From Silene latifolia (taxonomy: Eukaryota; Streptophyta; Magnoliopsida; Caryophyllales; Caryophyllaceae): DNA of 64,000 bases. The notes beneath the pieces are model-generated. The model was not told where the DNA came from and searched no databases. It saw only the letters and a list, made by a program, of their open reading frames with translations. Location of the stretch: contig NC_133534.1 in NCBI RefSeq assembly GCF_048544455.1, positions 123,156,269 to 123,220,268 of the forward strand. Reading direction: 5' to 3'. The position numbers and the translations under genes are program-made. Of this stretch, positions 46,797-57,774 are shown piece after piece. The stretch's first letter is position 1, and every line of letters starts with the position of its first letter.

Positions 46797-47102
46797 ACAG
46801 AGCCCCCACTTTGACCGAGGCTTGGACAAGGCGAAAGTCAAAGTATACCCCAGGTCCCTCTCGACCTGAGGATTCTTCGGGTCGTTTATAGTCCATTAGA
46901 CTTGCGTATATAAGCTCGCCAGCCATAAGAGGAGATCATACCTGAAACTTCGTTGGGGATTGACTCTTGCTTCTGTTGTATCAAATTATCGTCGTTGGTC
47001 GTCGACCCATGAATTGCATACATGGTGGATTGAGCCTTATCCTTAGGCGCCTACGTATCCGTTTCTGACGGAATCAAACCCGCGTCGTAGTTCGGCAAGC
47101 TC

Positions 47103-47200
47103 GCGACACATGCCCAAAGTTTATCATCTGTGGCGTATGTCCAAAATTCATCATCTGCGACATTTGCCCAAAATTTATCATCTGCTTTGGCGCTTGTCCG
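47103..47200. repeat. Short tandem repeat (about 28-32 bp, TTTATCATCTG)
   Basis: Three to four degenerate copies of a unit with GCCCAAA.TT.ATCATCTG in the 3' part of the Tat element. Confidence 0.6.
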
Positions 47201-47459
47201 AATGGGACGGGACTTTCAAGGAGGTTGCCGCCGCTTTCATCATTTGCTTTCGGCTACGGAATTCTTCCATTTCATACTCTTGTATTGAATTGAATTCGAG
47301 TGGATGTCATCCTTTTCATCTTGATAATGGTCTCGAAGCCAACGGCCAGAGCCCCGATTTGCAATGGCTCTAAAGTCGAAGACTTTAGAGCCCCCAGTTG
47401 GAGCATATCCTGCTACATTTGAAACACAACAACGTACTAGCAATAATCATCACATAAGC

Positions 47460-47835
47460 ACATTTGGATCATCGATCTTGAAGTTGGATTATTTGAAATA
47501 CCGGGTCATCGACCCGAGAATTGAATTTGAAAATTTTGAATCATAGACCCGAATTTTGAACTTGTCATCACTTAGAAAATTGGGCCATCGGCCCGAGGCT
47601 TGAAGTTGAAGTGTTGGAATGCTGGGTCGTCGACCTAAAATTAAATTTGAATGACTGGGTCATCGACCCGAAATTTGAACAAGTTGAAAATTTTGAATAA
47701 TTGGGCCATCGACCCAAATTCTGAATTTGACATCACTTTGATATTGGGCCACCGACCCTTCGAAATTGAATTTGAAAGACTGTGTCATCGACCCGAAAAG
47801 ATTCTACTACTTGGATCATCTATCCGTAATTTGCG
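47460..47835. repeat. Tandem repeats with GGGTCATCGACCC hairpin cores
   Basis: About nine degenerate copies of a unit with an inverted repeat GGG(T/C)C-ATC-G(A/G)CCC followed by GA(A)TTTGAA-like DNA, e.g. 47503-47515, 47581-47593 and several to 47830. Each copy can fold as a 5-bp stem with a 3-base loop. Amplified 3' tandem repeats are known for Tat/Ogre and Retand elements. Confidence 0.75.
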
Positions 47836-48233
47836 AAAAGTTTTTGAAAATTTCGGAATTTTGAACTTTTGAAATTTTTTTTTTTTTTTTTTTTAATCGA
47901 ACCTTGATGGGTGAGCATGAAATACGACTCAGACACTCTGTCCGACCGGTAAACAACGTGGGCGTAGCCCACTACCGTAAAACAAAAAAGGAAAATAAAA
48001 CCGTAAGTGTGCACGGGCTTTAATTCAATATGGACTCGTCGAGGGTAGAAATGTAAATCGGCCGTTCCGGCGCTCCCCAAAATGCGATAGATGTGCGAAA
48101 ACCCGATGCATTGTGCCAAAGACTGGTGTGAACTGGGGCGGGCCTAAGAGGCGCGCGACCCGAGGCCCACACGGCTCAGGAAAAACGGCACCCTAGGGGT
48201 GTCATCCTAGATGCTTCCTTCCCTTATACTTTC

Positions 48234-48242
48234 TATATATAA
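48234..48242 (+). promoter_or_regulatory. TATA box of the antisense ORF
   Basis: TATATATAA in the context CTATATATAAGG lies 66 bp before the first ATG of the antisense ORF (48308), a normal distance for a plant core promoter with a short leader. Confidence 0.6.
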
Positions 48243-48307
48243 GGAAGAGCTGTATTGCCAAATTTATTTTGCTTTCCCCCAAACTGGTGCAAATAACATA
48301 AATCATT

Positions 48308-49118
48308 ATGAATAATCTAGCGAGTGCTATGCGAGCGTGGGAGACAGATTTCACTGGCGCAGAGAGACAAGAATTAAAGACCGCTCAACTGGCGCAATTA
48401 CTTCCCTTACGCAGATCCCCTTCAACTGCTTATTTGTTGGAACACCGCCTTAGCTATTGGGATCCTTATAACCATGTCTTTGCTTTTCCTGAGGGGGAGA
48501 TCCGCCCTTTACCCGAAGAGTTTTTCGTCCGGGAGGATGGGATCGAGGCCATACCGGCTATACCAAAATTTCATTCGGGGTGGCGTGGAACATATCTAGC
48601 GCCTTGGCCTTTCCGGACGGAGTCGAGGGGATAGTTCGGTGACGAAGTCAATCTTCTTGCTATTCATCGGAAATTTTGTATCTTGCGAAACAGTACTTTA
48701 CTGCCAGCGTACTGCCGCAGGGCCTTTGGATTGATCATGTTACACCTCTATGTCTTCGAAGGTAGGATGAACAAGACAACTTGTGTAGGACAAGCGAACC
48801 TTTTGTCTATTGTGTCTCAGATGGAGACGGGACATAACCCTTCCCGGATTATTCTTCTTTGAAACCCTCTCGGGGTTTAGATGCTAAGAAAATGAACCCT
48901 GGTGCCGATTGGTCGGGATGCTCCGTCTATTGCGAGGTAACAAAATCTATTCTCCCGATTTTGCATCCTTGATTAATTGTCCTTTTATCACAATTCTTGT
49001 GTTGTTGCCACGTTTTTGTTGCATTTACGCCACGATTTTGTCACGATTTTTTACGCCACGATTTTCTTTGTATTACGCCACGATTCGCCATAATTCCGTT
49101 TTTCCTTTTTTTTTTTTC

Positions 49119-49176
<58 letters not shown>

Positions 49177-49671
49177 TCACGTTTTTTTTTTCTTCTTTTT
49201 TTTCTTTTTTTTTTTTTTCATGTTTTTCTTTTTTTCTTTTTTTTCAGGTGTGGCTTTGCGAGAGATTTTGGCTCTTCGCCCCGCCGCGTGAGCCCAGCTC
49301 ATATCTCGCTCGTATCCGACTATGCGTGCAAGCGGTATGAAGACGAGCATCAAAATGACCTTGCCTATTGGCGAAACAAAGCGACGAAGGGGAAGGTCGC
49401 CCTCTTTCTTTGGTTCATGCCTTGGCTTCGCCTCAAATCTTTTACTATCCTTAGGAAGATGACAAGACCAGGCGTTTGCAACTCACCGGGTTTAGAGAGG
49501 TCTATTCACATTTACCCCGACCGCGTCCTGCGCCGGATGGGCCGTAGACAAATAATTCCCAAGTGTGAGGTGTTGCGGGGACGAGCAAGAGAGCCGAATT
49601 CCTCTATATGTGATGATTGGCTCGGAGGTGGCACCAAAGGCGTCTTTGGTACGTATCTCGCGCGCCCTTAG
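48308..49671 (+). pseudogene. Antisense ORF of the Tat element (plant mobile domain / DUF7745-like), broken
   Basis: It lies opposite to pol, between pol and the 3' LTR. The first frame (48308-48634) shows LLEHRLSYWDPYNHVFAFPEGEIRPLPEEF, like the WDP..R.FTF....L.PT.EEY part of plant DUF7745/mobile-domain proteins. A second piece near 48710-48800 reads CRRAFGLIMLHLYVFEG. A third (49245-49671) ends with SIHIYPDRVLRRMGRRQIIP, the PeRVlRQFGxxQxIP signature of the mobile domain. Frames shift between the pieces and a long T run (about 49100-49240) interrupts. Such antisense genes are known in Retand, Grande and RIRE2 elements; their role is unknown. The family assignment is from memory of motifs. 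Confidence 0.65.
49095..49236. repeat. Long T-rich homopolymer tract
   Basis: Nearly uninterrupted T with a few C and G (poly-A on the element strand). It inflates the overlapping frames into poly-Phe and must not be taken as protein. Confidence 0.95.
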
Positions 49672-50420
49672 ACTACCTGGGTATCCCCGTCTTATACTAA
49701 ATGGCTAAAAGAGAAGACCGAATCAGGTAAGGACTTGTGTCGGAAGGATGAGCTTGTCGACATCAAATATTATGACAAAAGCGTAAGCGATCGCGACTTC
49801 TTTGTTAACGATCTTTCGTCGCATCCGGACTCGAAACTAAGACCGAGGAGACTCCTAAGACCGACTCACGGGCGACAGTGTGTGGGAACGGTTGGGTTCA
49901 AAGGCACACTCGGGCTCAACCTTAGAAGGGAGGCTTGGTCCTCGCTTGAGTGTAAAAGATAGGTTGGGCCCTCGGGAGGAAATGACGATTCCTCCTAAGA
50001 AGCGCGCTAGACATAACGCAACTACCCCTCCTCTGCAGGAGCCTCGGTCACGTGACCCAAAAGGCAAAGGGAAAAAGAAGATGTAGGAGCCTTCGACTCC
50101 AATCTATTATTTAATACTACTACTTATTATTTGTTGCTAGTTGTTTTCCTTTTTTTTTTTGAAGGATGTAATGGGCATCGCCCGATCTTTAATAAGGCTT
50201 ACTATCTATTAAAATTCCCGGTTTCGCATAAAATTTCATTTTATTCAAGGAAGGGTCGGTTGTACTCTTTTAAAGAGTCGCCTACGTATCTCGTTATCAC
50301 GAGAATCAAACCGAGCTCGTAGTTCCACAAAACAAACGCGCTACAATCATCGATTTATAACGCACAAAAAGCAACGAAGCAAAAGTGCCGCGGCCTAGAC
50401 TCGCTCACGAGCACCGCAAT

Positions 50421-52354
50421 TCAAAATTTTATTTTACGACATTGAGAATGAGTTCTACGGATAGTATTTCTTGATTGATCCAAATTCGTCGGATTCGCAA
50501 AGTCATTTCCATCTAGATCTGTCGTCCGATTGCGCCTCCCGATAATATTTTCTTTACTGTAAGGACCGCCCAATTCGGCTTGAATTTTCCCCTCGGGTCG
50601 ATTGGTAGTAAAGCGCGCCTGAGACTTTAGGACCAAATCCCCATCCTTTATTCCTCGAGGTTTCACCTTTTTGTTAAATGCTCTTTGTATCCTTTTCTGA
50701 TAGAGTTGAACATGGTGTAACACATTTAACCGTCGCTCGTCGAGCATGACCAAGGAATCATACGGCTTGCGGCCCGATCGGCTTGAGGACGACTTTCTAT
50801 GAGAATCCTTAAAGAAGGTACCTCTAATTCGATAGGTGGACTGCTTCCATCCCATATGTCAAATAGAACGGAGTTGCTCCGGTGGCTGTGCGAATAGACG
50901 TCCTGTATCCCCACAAAGTGCGAACGGTATCTTCTCGGCCATTCGCGATAATTGTCGGTCATTTTCCGAGAATCACGGTGATTGTCTTGTTGGCGGCTTC
51001 CATCGCACCATTCGTTTGAGGTCGATACGGTGACGACTTGTGGTGTTTGATTTTATACTTTTCAAGTATTACGGCGATTTCGGACTGAAGTGAGTGCCAT
51101 GGTCGCTAATGAGCTCATGCGGCACCCCATATCTCGCAAATGATTTCATTCGAATGAACTTTGCTACCGCTTTGCTTGTAGAACTTTGTATGATTTCACT
51201 TCTACCCACTTCGTGAAGTAATCGATGGCGACTAGCATGAAACAATGCCCAATTGTTCCGGATGGGTTGACCTTTCCAATAATGTCGATTCCCCATGTTG
51301 AGAAAGGCCATGGTGATGTCAAAGTATATAACAGTGATGGCGGCACATGCTGTACGTTTGCGAAGATTTGGCAATTATGGCAATGTTTGACATATTGGCG
51401 ATAATCGGTCTCCATCGTGGTCCAATAATACCCTAATCTCATGATTTTACGAACCAGCATATGGGCATTCATGTGTTGGCCACACTCTCCGTCATGGACT
51501 TCTTCCATGACTCTTTTCGCAGTTGGTGAGTCTATGCATCGCAGAAGGATATTTTGCGCGGTCTTTTTGTACAATTGTCCGTCATTGGTTCTAACGAACT
51601 GAGCGGCTAGCATTCGAATAGCGCGCTTTCCGCGGTTATCCATGTCGGGTGGATACTCTCCTGATTCTTTAAATTTCATAATAGCATGATACCAAGGTTC
51701 GGCCTCGGTTTCTTCTGTGTCTCCGATTACATTAACATAAGCAGGTGATGATCTTCGTTCGACACATATCGGCATTGTATCCATATGATCAGGTATGTTG
51801 ATCAGAGCAGCTAGTTTTGATAGTGCATCAGCAAACTGGTTTTCGTCTCTGGGGAGGTGCACGTACTTGACCTCGGCGAACAACTTTTCTAGTTCTTCGA
51901 TTTTTGCTTGGTACGGAGCCAAGCTATCACTTCGGGTTTTCCACGTCCCGACCACTTGATTGATCACTAGTGACGAGTCCCCATGTACTACAAGCTTTTT
52001 GATGCCTAACTCGAGAGCACTGTGCAAACCGAGTAGGCATGCTTCATATTCAGCCGCGTTATTAGTGACGTTAAAGTCCAACTTGATTGAAATGGGAACA
52101 TGTTCACCTTCTGGTGAAATGAGTAGAACTCCTATCCCGTATCCCCTATAGTTCGATGCTCCATCGAAATAGAGGTCCCACGTATCATTGTCTATGTGAA
52201 CGATATCTTCGTCGGGAAACGACCACGTATCCACAACCTCAGTTTCTTCTATCGGGTTATCCGCCAGGAAGTCTGCAACCGCCCTTCCCTTTATCACTTT
52301 TAGCGGTACATATTTCAGGTCGAACTCGGAAAGCATTAAAGTCCATCTTGACAC
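50421..52354 (-). pseudogene. Tat pol: second RNase H and integrase
   Basis: The first frame (52354 down to 51164) has the archaeal-type RNase H: DLYFDGASNYRGYGIGVLL, NNAAEYEACLLGL, VHGDSSLVINQV and DENQFADALSKLA (the D, E, D and D catalytic set is present). The integrase follows: zinc-binding CHNCQ and the core start WPFSTWGIDIIG, FTKWVEVKS. Broken frames then follow (51374-51069, 50962-50726 and 50855-50421) with the end of the core (HTFHFSPK-like) and the C-terminal part HVQLYQKRIQRAFNKKV, GDLVLK and GPY. The frameshift near 51164 disables the integrase core. Confidence 0.85.
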
Positions 52355-52560
52355 CTGCCGTTCGTAACCGGTTTTTCAAACAAGTATTTGATTGGGTCCA
52401 TCTTCGAGTGGATGCGAGACACTATGACCGAGCATGTAGTGTCGTAACTTCTTTGTCGCCCATACTAAAGCCAAACATGTCTTTTCGAGTTGAGTATACT
52501 TGATTTCATACTCCAAGAACTTTTTACTAATGTAGTAAATTGCTCTTTCCTCTTTATCGA

Positions 52561-53799
52561 CTATCTCATGCCAAAGATTGCCCCCATTGCGATCCGTAGA
52601 ATCGTAAGATACAACAAAAGTGGTAACCCGGCCGTTGGTGGGCTGAGCACGGGAGGGGAAGATAGTATTTCTTTGATCTTATCGAACGCAGCTTGACAGT
52701 GATCATCCCATACGACGTGTTCCCCGACTTTCAATTTCTTGAAAATTGGCTCGCATATCATAGTTAGCCTTGCCACGAACCGACTTATATATTGGATTCT
52801 TCCCAGGAAACCTCGAATTTCCTTCTCGGTTTTCGGGTGAGGCATTTCCATTATGGCCTTTATTTTCGATGGGTCCACCTCGATGCCACGGTGGCTAACG
52901 ATGTGTCCCAACGTTTTGCGGATGTGACTCCGAATGCGCATTTTTGTGGATTCAACCTCATGTTATACTTGCGCAGTCGCTCGAATAATTTGTGTAGCGT
53001 ACCAAGGTGGCCATCACGCTCCTTTGACTTGACAATCATGTCGTCGACATAAACCTCTACTTCCTTGTGCATCATATCATGTAGCAATGTTGTCGCGGTC
53101 CTCCGGTATGTAGCCCTGCGTTTATCAACCCAAAAGGCATTCTTGTGTAGCAATAGGTTCCCCATTGCGTTCGAACGATGATCTTATGCATATCTTCTAT
53201 CGCCATCTTGATCGATTATAACCGGCGTATCCATCCATAAAGGACGAGAACGCGTGTTTTGCCGTGTTGTCAACCAGGATGTCGATGTGAGGCAATGGGA
53301 AATCGTCCTTCGGACTTGCCTTGTTTAAATCCCTAAGTCGACACAAACCCGAACTTTACCATCTTTCTTGGGCATCGGTACGACGTTAGCCACCCGGTCG
53401 AGTACTCGACACCTTGATGAACCCAGCTTTGAGTTGCTTGTCGATTTCTTCTTTGACTTTCAGAGACCAATCTGTATGCATTTTGCGTAGTTTCTGCTTG
53501 ACCGGCTTATATCCCGGCTTGATTGGGATCCTGTGTTCCGCAATTTCCCTATCAATGCCTGGCATGTCTTTGTAGGACCATGCGAAAACATCTTTGAACT
53601 CATGCAACAAATCAATGAACCCCTGTCTTTCGGTGGGACTTAGAGTAGTTCCTATTTTAAGCTCCTGTGGTTCTAAGGTTGTACCTACATTGATAGTTTC
53701 GGTATCTTCGATGACCGAGGTTTTCTGTTCGTACTCTTCCAACCCTTTTATCAACTGTAGAGGTGGTTCCATTTCTTCTTCTTCTTCTTCTTCGACCAA
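52561..53799 (-). pseudogene. Tat pol: reverse transcriptase and first RNase H
   Basis: It lies in three frames. The pre-RT part (53799-53386: FKDVFAWSYKDMPGID, HRIPIKPGYKPVKQKLRK) stops just after the palm start. The middle piece (53165-52860) has the catalytic VYVDDMIVKS. The thumb and Ty3 RNase H part (52941-52561) has LGHIVSHRGIEVDPSKIKAI, RGFLGRIQYISRFV and VLSPPTAGLPLLLYL. At least two frameshifts break it. Confidence 0.85.
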
Positions 53800-54576
53800 C
53801 TATTCATCCTCGACCTCAGTCTCAATGTCATTATTAAAACAATCATTTTCAAAATTTGAATTGCAATGTAAGTAAGACAAGTCGTAAGCAAACTGGTTCA
53901 TATTATTATTGATTTGAAATTGCGCGAAATGCGCTAACATTTGAGCCAACTGATCAGAGCTCAGTGGCGAGATAGGGGTATTCGGGACAGGCCCCGGAAT
54001 ACCACCATTAGGAAAAGGTGCATAGGAAGGGAAAGCTAGGGGAGGGGTATTTTCAACACCTGACTCCTTAGACTCAATCTTAGGACCTATCTCAGACTCA
54101 GACTCCGACTCCGACTCAGACTCAGACTCAGAATCGGTAACATCATCTGGCTTGAACATCTCTCCTTCTCCCGTTGTCAACTTGAAAAGAAGTCCTTTAT
54201 TGTCAGTCCACTTGATTGTTTTCCGCCATCCCGTGTTGGTCCTAAGAGGATCCACATCGGTGATGAGGGTAGATGGGTCGAACCGCTCGCTTCTCAGGAT
54301 CATGCTTACCAAATCTTCGTTTGGTATTGGTGATTTCTTCTCTTCACCGAAAAGGAGACCCATGGCTTTCTCGTCATTCATTGGATCCGGTTTGGTTTCT
54401 ATTGGCATCACGGTCAGAATGTCTTCAGGGATGTAGTAGCAGTCTTGGAATACTTCGATTCCTGGGATCATAAGGTTCTTCTTTGGGTCAAAGATAGGTT
54501 CGGAGAAGTCCATGCAAGGGAGTTCTTCCCCAGCTCTCACGAAGTGACCGTTTAGAGTTAGGTGATACGGTCCCAT
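53800..54576 (-). CDS. Tat pol linker region, acidic
   Basis: An open frame of 258 codons between protease and RT. It has a Ser-Glu repeat run (about residues 147-160) and a Pro/Gly-rich tail, with no catalytic motif. In Tat elements this region separates protease and RT; a distinct product is not implied. It ends in a stop one codon before the next frame. Confidence 0.6.
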   Translation of the reverse strand: MGPYHLTLNGHFVRAGEELPCMDFSEPIFDPKKNLMIPGIEVFQDCYYIPEDILTVMPIETKPDPMNDEKAMGLLFGEEKKSPIPNEDLVSMILRSERFDPSTLITDVDPLRTNTGWRKTIKWTDNKGLLFKLTTGEGEMFKPDDVTDSESESESESESESEIGPKIESKESGVENTPPLAFPSYAPFPNGGIPGPVPNTPISPLSSDQLAQMLAHFAQFQINNNMNQFAYDLSYLHCNSNFENDCFNNDIETEVEDE

Positions 54577-54585
54577 TTTAATATC

Positions 54586-55934
54586 TCAATCTTCGATCGT
54601 TCTTCCCCTCTTTTCCAGCAGATCTTTCCCGGTGGGCTCATATCCAAGCCCGAACGTTACTCCTTTGGCTATTGGTGGTTTCAACTCGAATGTACCCTCC
54701 TTTCTAGGGTATAGAGAGAAACCGAAGTATTTCCCAGTCTTGAGAATCACTTCGCAGGCATGGCTTCCCGTGTATAGATCCATATTCTCTGCTTCGGAGT
54801 TCAGCTCGATCATATTGACAATCTCGAAACCACATGCGTCATTGGTAGCTTCGACCCTTACTTCGGAAGTAATGTCTCCTCCTGCCACCGTAATTGGCGT
54901 GGCGTCAATGGTGACGGTTTTGCCATTGAGTGGGACCTTGATTTTTCGATGCAGCGTTGACGTTACGGCCCTTGCAAAGATGGATCCGGGCCTTCCCAAC
55001 AATAAGTTGAAGGATGAGCATATGTCAATTACTTGGCAACTTATTTTCTTTTCCACTTGCCCGGTCTGTACTACCAGATCGACAAGTCCACTCACTCGAC
55101 GCACAGTGCCATCGAATGCCCGAATGTCGCGTAGTGGGGATGAAGTCATTCTTCTCCAAGCCCAGAATATGCACCGTTTTCAGAGGGAGTACGTTGACAG
55201 CCGATCCGTCGTCAACCAAAGTCATAGGGATGTGCTTGTTGAGACACACGGTAGCAATATAGAGGGCCAGGTTATGTCGAGGCCCGAACGGTGGCAGATC
55301 TTCGTCGGAGAATGTCACAACGTTGGTAATCTGAGGCCGATTCTGGGCGATGTGAGTGACCATGTCCGCAGGAGTAGTATTCGACGACACGGTCATGTTC
55401 ATCAAAGCTTGTAACAAAGCTTGACGATGTTCGAAAGAGCTCAGGATAAGTTGCCAGATAGATACGTCGGCCTTAGTCTTTTGGAGTTGCTTGATGAGGG
55501 AAGCCTCGGAGGTCGACCCTTCGCCAAGAACTTCGACCACTACTGGCTCTTTGAGAGGTGTCTTATTCGGGGTATCTTTAGCTTTCTCCACACGATACGG
55601 GCGTCCGGATCTAGTCAAATGGTTTGACTCTAGGGCATCTTGCCTCACCTTTAAGATTTCTTCTTGGGTGTGAGGAATTGTCGCACCTTTGACGAGGTAA
55701 ACATCATCCTCGTCATCAGCCCAAACGCCATTGATTTCATTGCCGCTTCGGAGTATGTAAGGAGTACAATCGACAACAAAATCCCCGAATGTAATCTCGT
55801 TTCTCGAGCTTGGTAGGAATTCGGAGCAATCTACGAATATTCTTCCGACGAAAACCCCTTTTAGACGACATGGGCGAATCAAGTGAGAGTAATCGACACT
55901 ATCTTCGGTAGAGACAAAGTTAGTGTGGTCGCCA
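54586..55934 (-). pseudogene. Tat gag-pro C-terminus and protease, truncated by the copia insertion
   Basis: The first frame runs from the copia junction (55934) to 55025, and a second overlapping frame from 55149 to 54586. Visible blocks are LTRSGRPYRVEKAKD, KTKADVSIWQLILSSFEHRQALLQAL, TFSDEDLPPFG and the retropepsin active site VDDGSAVNVLP. This reads DDG where most plant relatives have DNG or DTG, so the first Asp of the pair is kept. A shift follows, then NLLLGRPGSIF and STLHRKIKV of the protease tail. Confidence 0.85.
55930..55934. repeat. Flanking 5 bp (CGCCA), presumed target site of the copia element
   Basis: These are the last bases of the Tat coding region before the LTR. The partner duplication lies outside the window, so this is a prediction. 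Confidence 0.5.
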
Positions 55935-56917
55935 TGAAGGGTAATATCCGTATAAAACCCTTTCTTTATAGGATTATAACGCAAATTTAATACGTGATTT
56001 ATAGTCATAAAACGAAAAACATAATGAAACGATAAAGATCAAGGAATAACCTTCGGTCCTAGTGCAATATGGCAATGAGAGATCAAAGTAGACCTCCTCC
56101 TAAATGATGCACCCAAGATTGTCCGAGAAATGCCCTTGTGCTAGAAGGAATCCTCTAATTGCCTTGCAATATCGAGAGGATTATTTTGTGAGTTTTGGTT
56201 GGATGAGAGATCCGAGTTTTGAGAGGCAATTTTCTCAAAACCCTAGAAATGTTTTGCAAATGAATTAGGTTTCAAGTGAAGGAGAAAGCTCTCCTTTTGA
56301 CTCCTCTAATTCGGCCAAAACCGAGTGGACAAGGGGGAAATGGGCTTCCATTTTCTCCTTATTTTTAACTCGTGGTCCGAGGCTAAAATGTATACAACGC
56401 GGTGTTTATTATATCTTTGTCATCGGTTATCGGATATTAAATCATCAACTAATAACACGGATTAGTTGAATTATTAATACATGTCCGACAAAGACAATAT
56501 TGTATAATTATATTCAATATACATTTAATTAAATATAAAACGCTTATATTCAATTTACGAATTAACAGCTTATGTCGCCTTAGCCATTATTATTTAATCC
56601 GTATTAAATAAAATATCTCAACATCACATTTTGACTAATTACTAGTCAAATAACTCAGACTAACTGGTTAGTCAAATTTGGCATCTACATGACTGTATTT
56701 TCATACCGTCACATCTCTCAAACGTATCCTATAGGTGTGACTTTTAGGGACCAGTTGATCACCGCCATCTGTATGACAATAACGTCAAACTTATCTAGCA
56801 AGCCAACCGTTATTGATAAACGTGGATCAACTGATAATAATACCAAAAGTATGCCCTTTGATCCTTTTAGAGATTTATAAGTCCTTGCACTAACTGTTAA
56901 GGACACCAACCCCAACA
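55935..56917 (-). repeat. 3' LTR of the copia element
   Basis: In element orientation it is TGTTGGGGTTGG...GGATATTACCCTTCA, 983 bp. A duplicated purine tract allows an alternative start at 56990 (TGTTGGAGCTTG), giving 1056 bp; the rest of the other LTR is needed to decide. Confidence 0.8.
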
Positions 56918-57005
56918 AGCTCCCACTTGTCCGTACAAGTGTATGTGCAATGACGTTATCCGCACTAACTAGAGGACACAAGCTCCAACAAACTCCCACT
57001 TGTCC
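56918..57005 (-). repeat. Duplicated purine tract and LTR start
   Basis: ACAAGTGGGAGCT at about 56918-56930 and ACAAGTGGGAGTT at about 56991-57003 are each followed by TGTTGG, and both are preceded by CGCACATACACTTGTACGG-like sequence; the unit is 73 bp. Confidence 0.75.
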
Positions 57006-57774
57006 GTACAAGTGTATGTGCGATAACCGATTCTCATATTCATTTAAAATTTCTCCCACTCAATGTAAAACAATTTGCAGATCTGGATCCACAAAGGTCG
57101 TATTTTACAATCGATCTGTATCATGAGTGGTTTCCCCGACTAGAGAGTAACTTAACTGATAAAACGAATCCGTATCCGAGCATGGCCATGCATTTCGATT
57201 CTGACTCCTCGAGTGGCCCCGAGAAATATCGAGTACCGATAAAGGCTGAATATTTCCTTCAAGTCGAACTCCTTCCGATCTAAGCACGCATGAAAATGAC
57301 CAGAAAAAATCTACTTGGCCCCTGTTACGGATGACCGTGAGAAAGAAACCAAAATCACCCAAAATCTGCCGTAGTCTCAAGAGACAGTCGATAGTCAAAA
57401 GAATCGACTCTTAGGATCACCATGGAGGTCCTATCCACGACCGGGCAGCGAATGTTATAAAACATTTAGGAATCCACGTCGTTGTCATAATGGTGTCCTA
57501 CGAAATATCCGTATAAATCGCCTCTGTGATTGGTCAGTCAACTGGTTGACTTATGGCTCGTTGAACCCACCATCAACCAACGTCACAAAATAATTGCCAG
57601 AGTTATCGGCTCATGTGGGCAATTAAGGACTGAAAAATATAATGTTCGTTCAGTTCACTTTGTGGTGTTCAAAAATTGTCGTACAATTCCACATGAAAAA
57701 CAAAATATATAAATATCAAAACAATGATGTCGTATAGAGTACAAAAGGGAATGAATCTAATCCATAAAAGAGTA
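57006..57774 (-). other. Copia 3' non-coding region
   Basis: This lies between the RNase H stop and the purine tract. Frames here (for example 57105-57398) show no family features. Confidence 0.55.

Larger units (their letters stand above)
46797..55934 (-). mobile_element. Tat-lineage (Ogre/Retand-like) Ty3/gypsy element, internal region, decayed
   Basis: From right to left: gag-pro, protease tail, acidic linker, RT, RNase H, a second RNase H, integrase, then a 3.6-kb 3' region with an antisense ORF and tandem repeats, then purine tract and LTR. The second, archaeal-type RNase H and the antisense ORF both mark the Tat lineage. The 5' half of gag and the 5' LTR lie on the far side of the copia insertion at 55935, beyond the window. 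The coding parts are broken in several places. Confidence 0.85.

Noticed and set aside
48909..49340. Poly-Phe membrane-like protein
   Set aside because: Made by the T homopolymer tract; the real signal is only in the flanking mobile-domain-like pieces.
50836..56008. Plus-strand ORFs opposite Tat pol
   Set aside because: Shadows of gag-pol; none has its own motif, unlike the antisense ORF at 48308.
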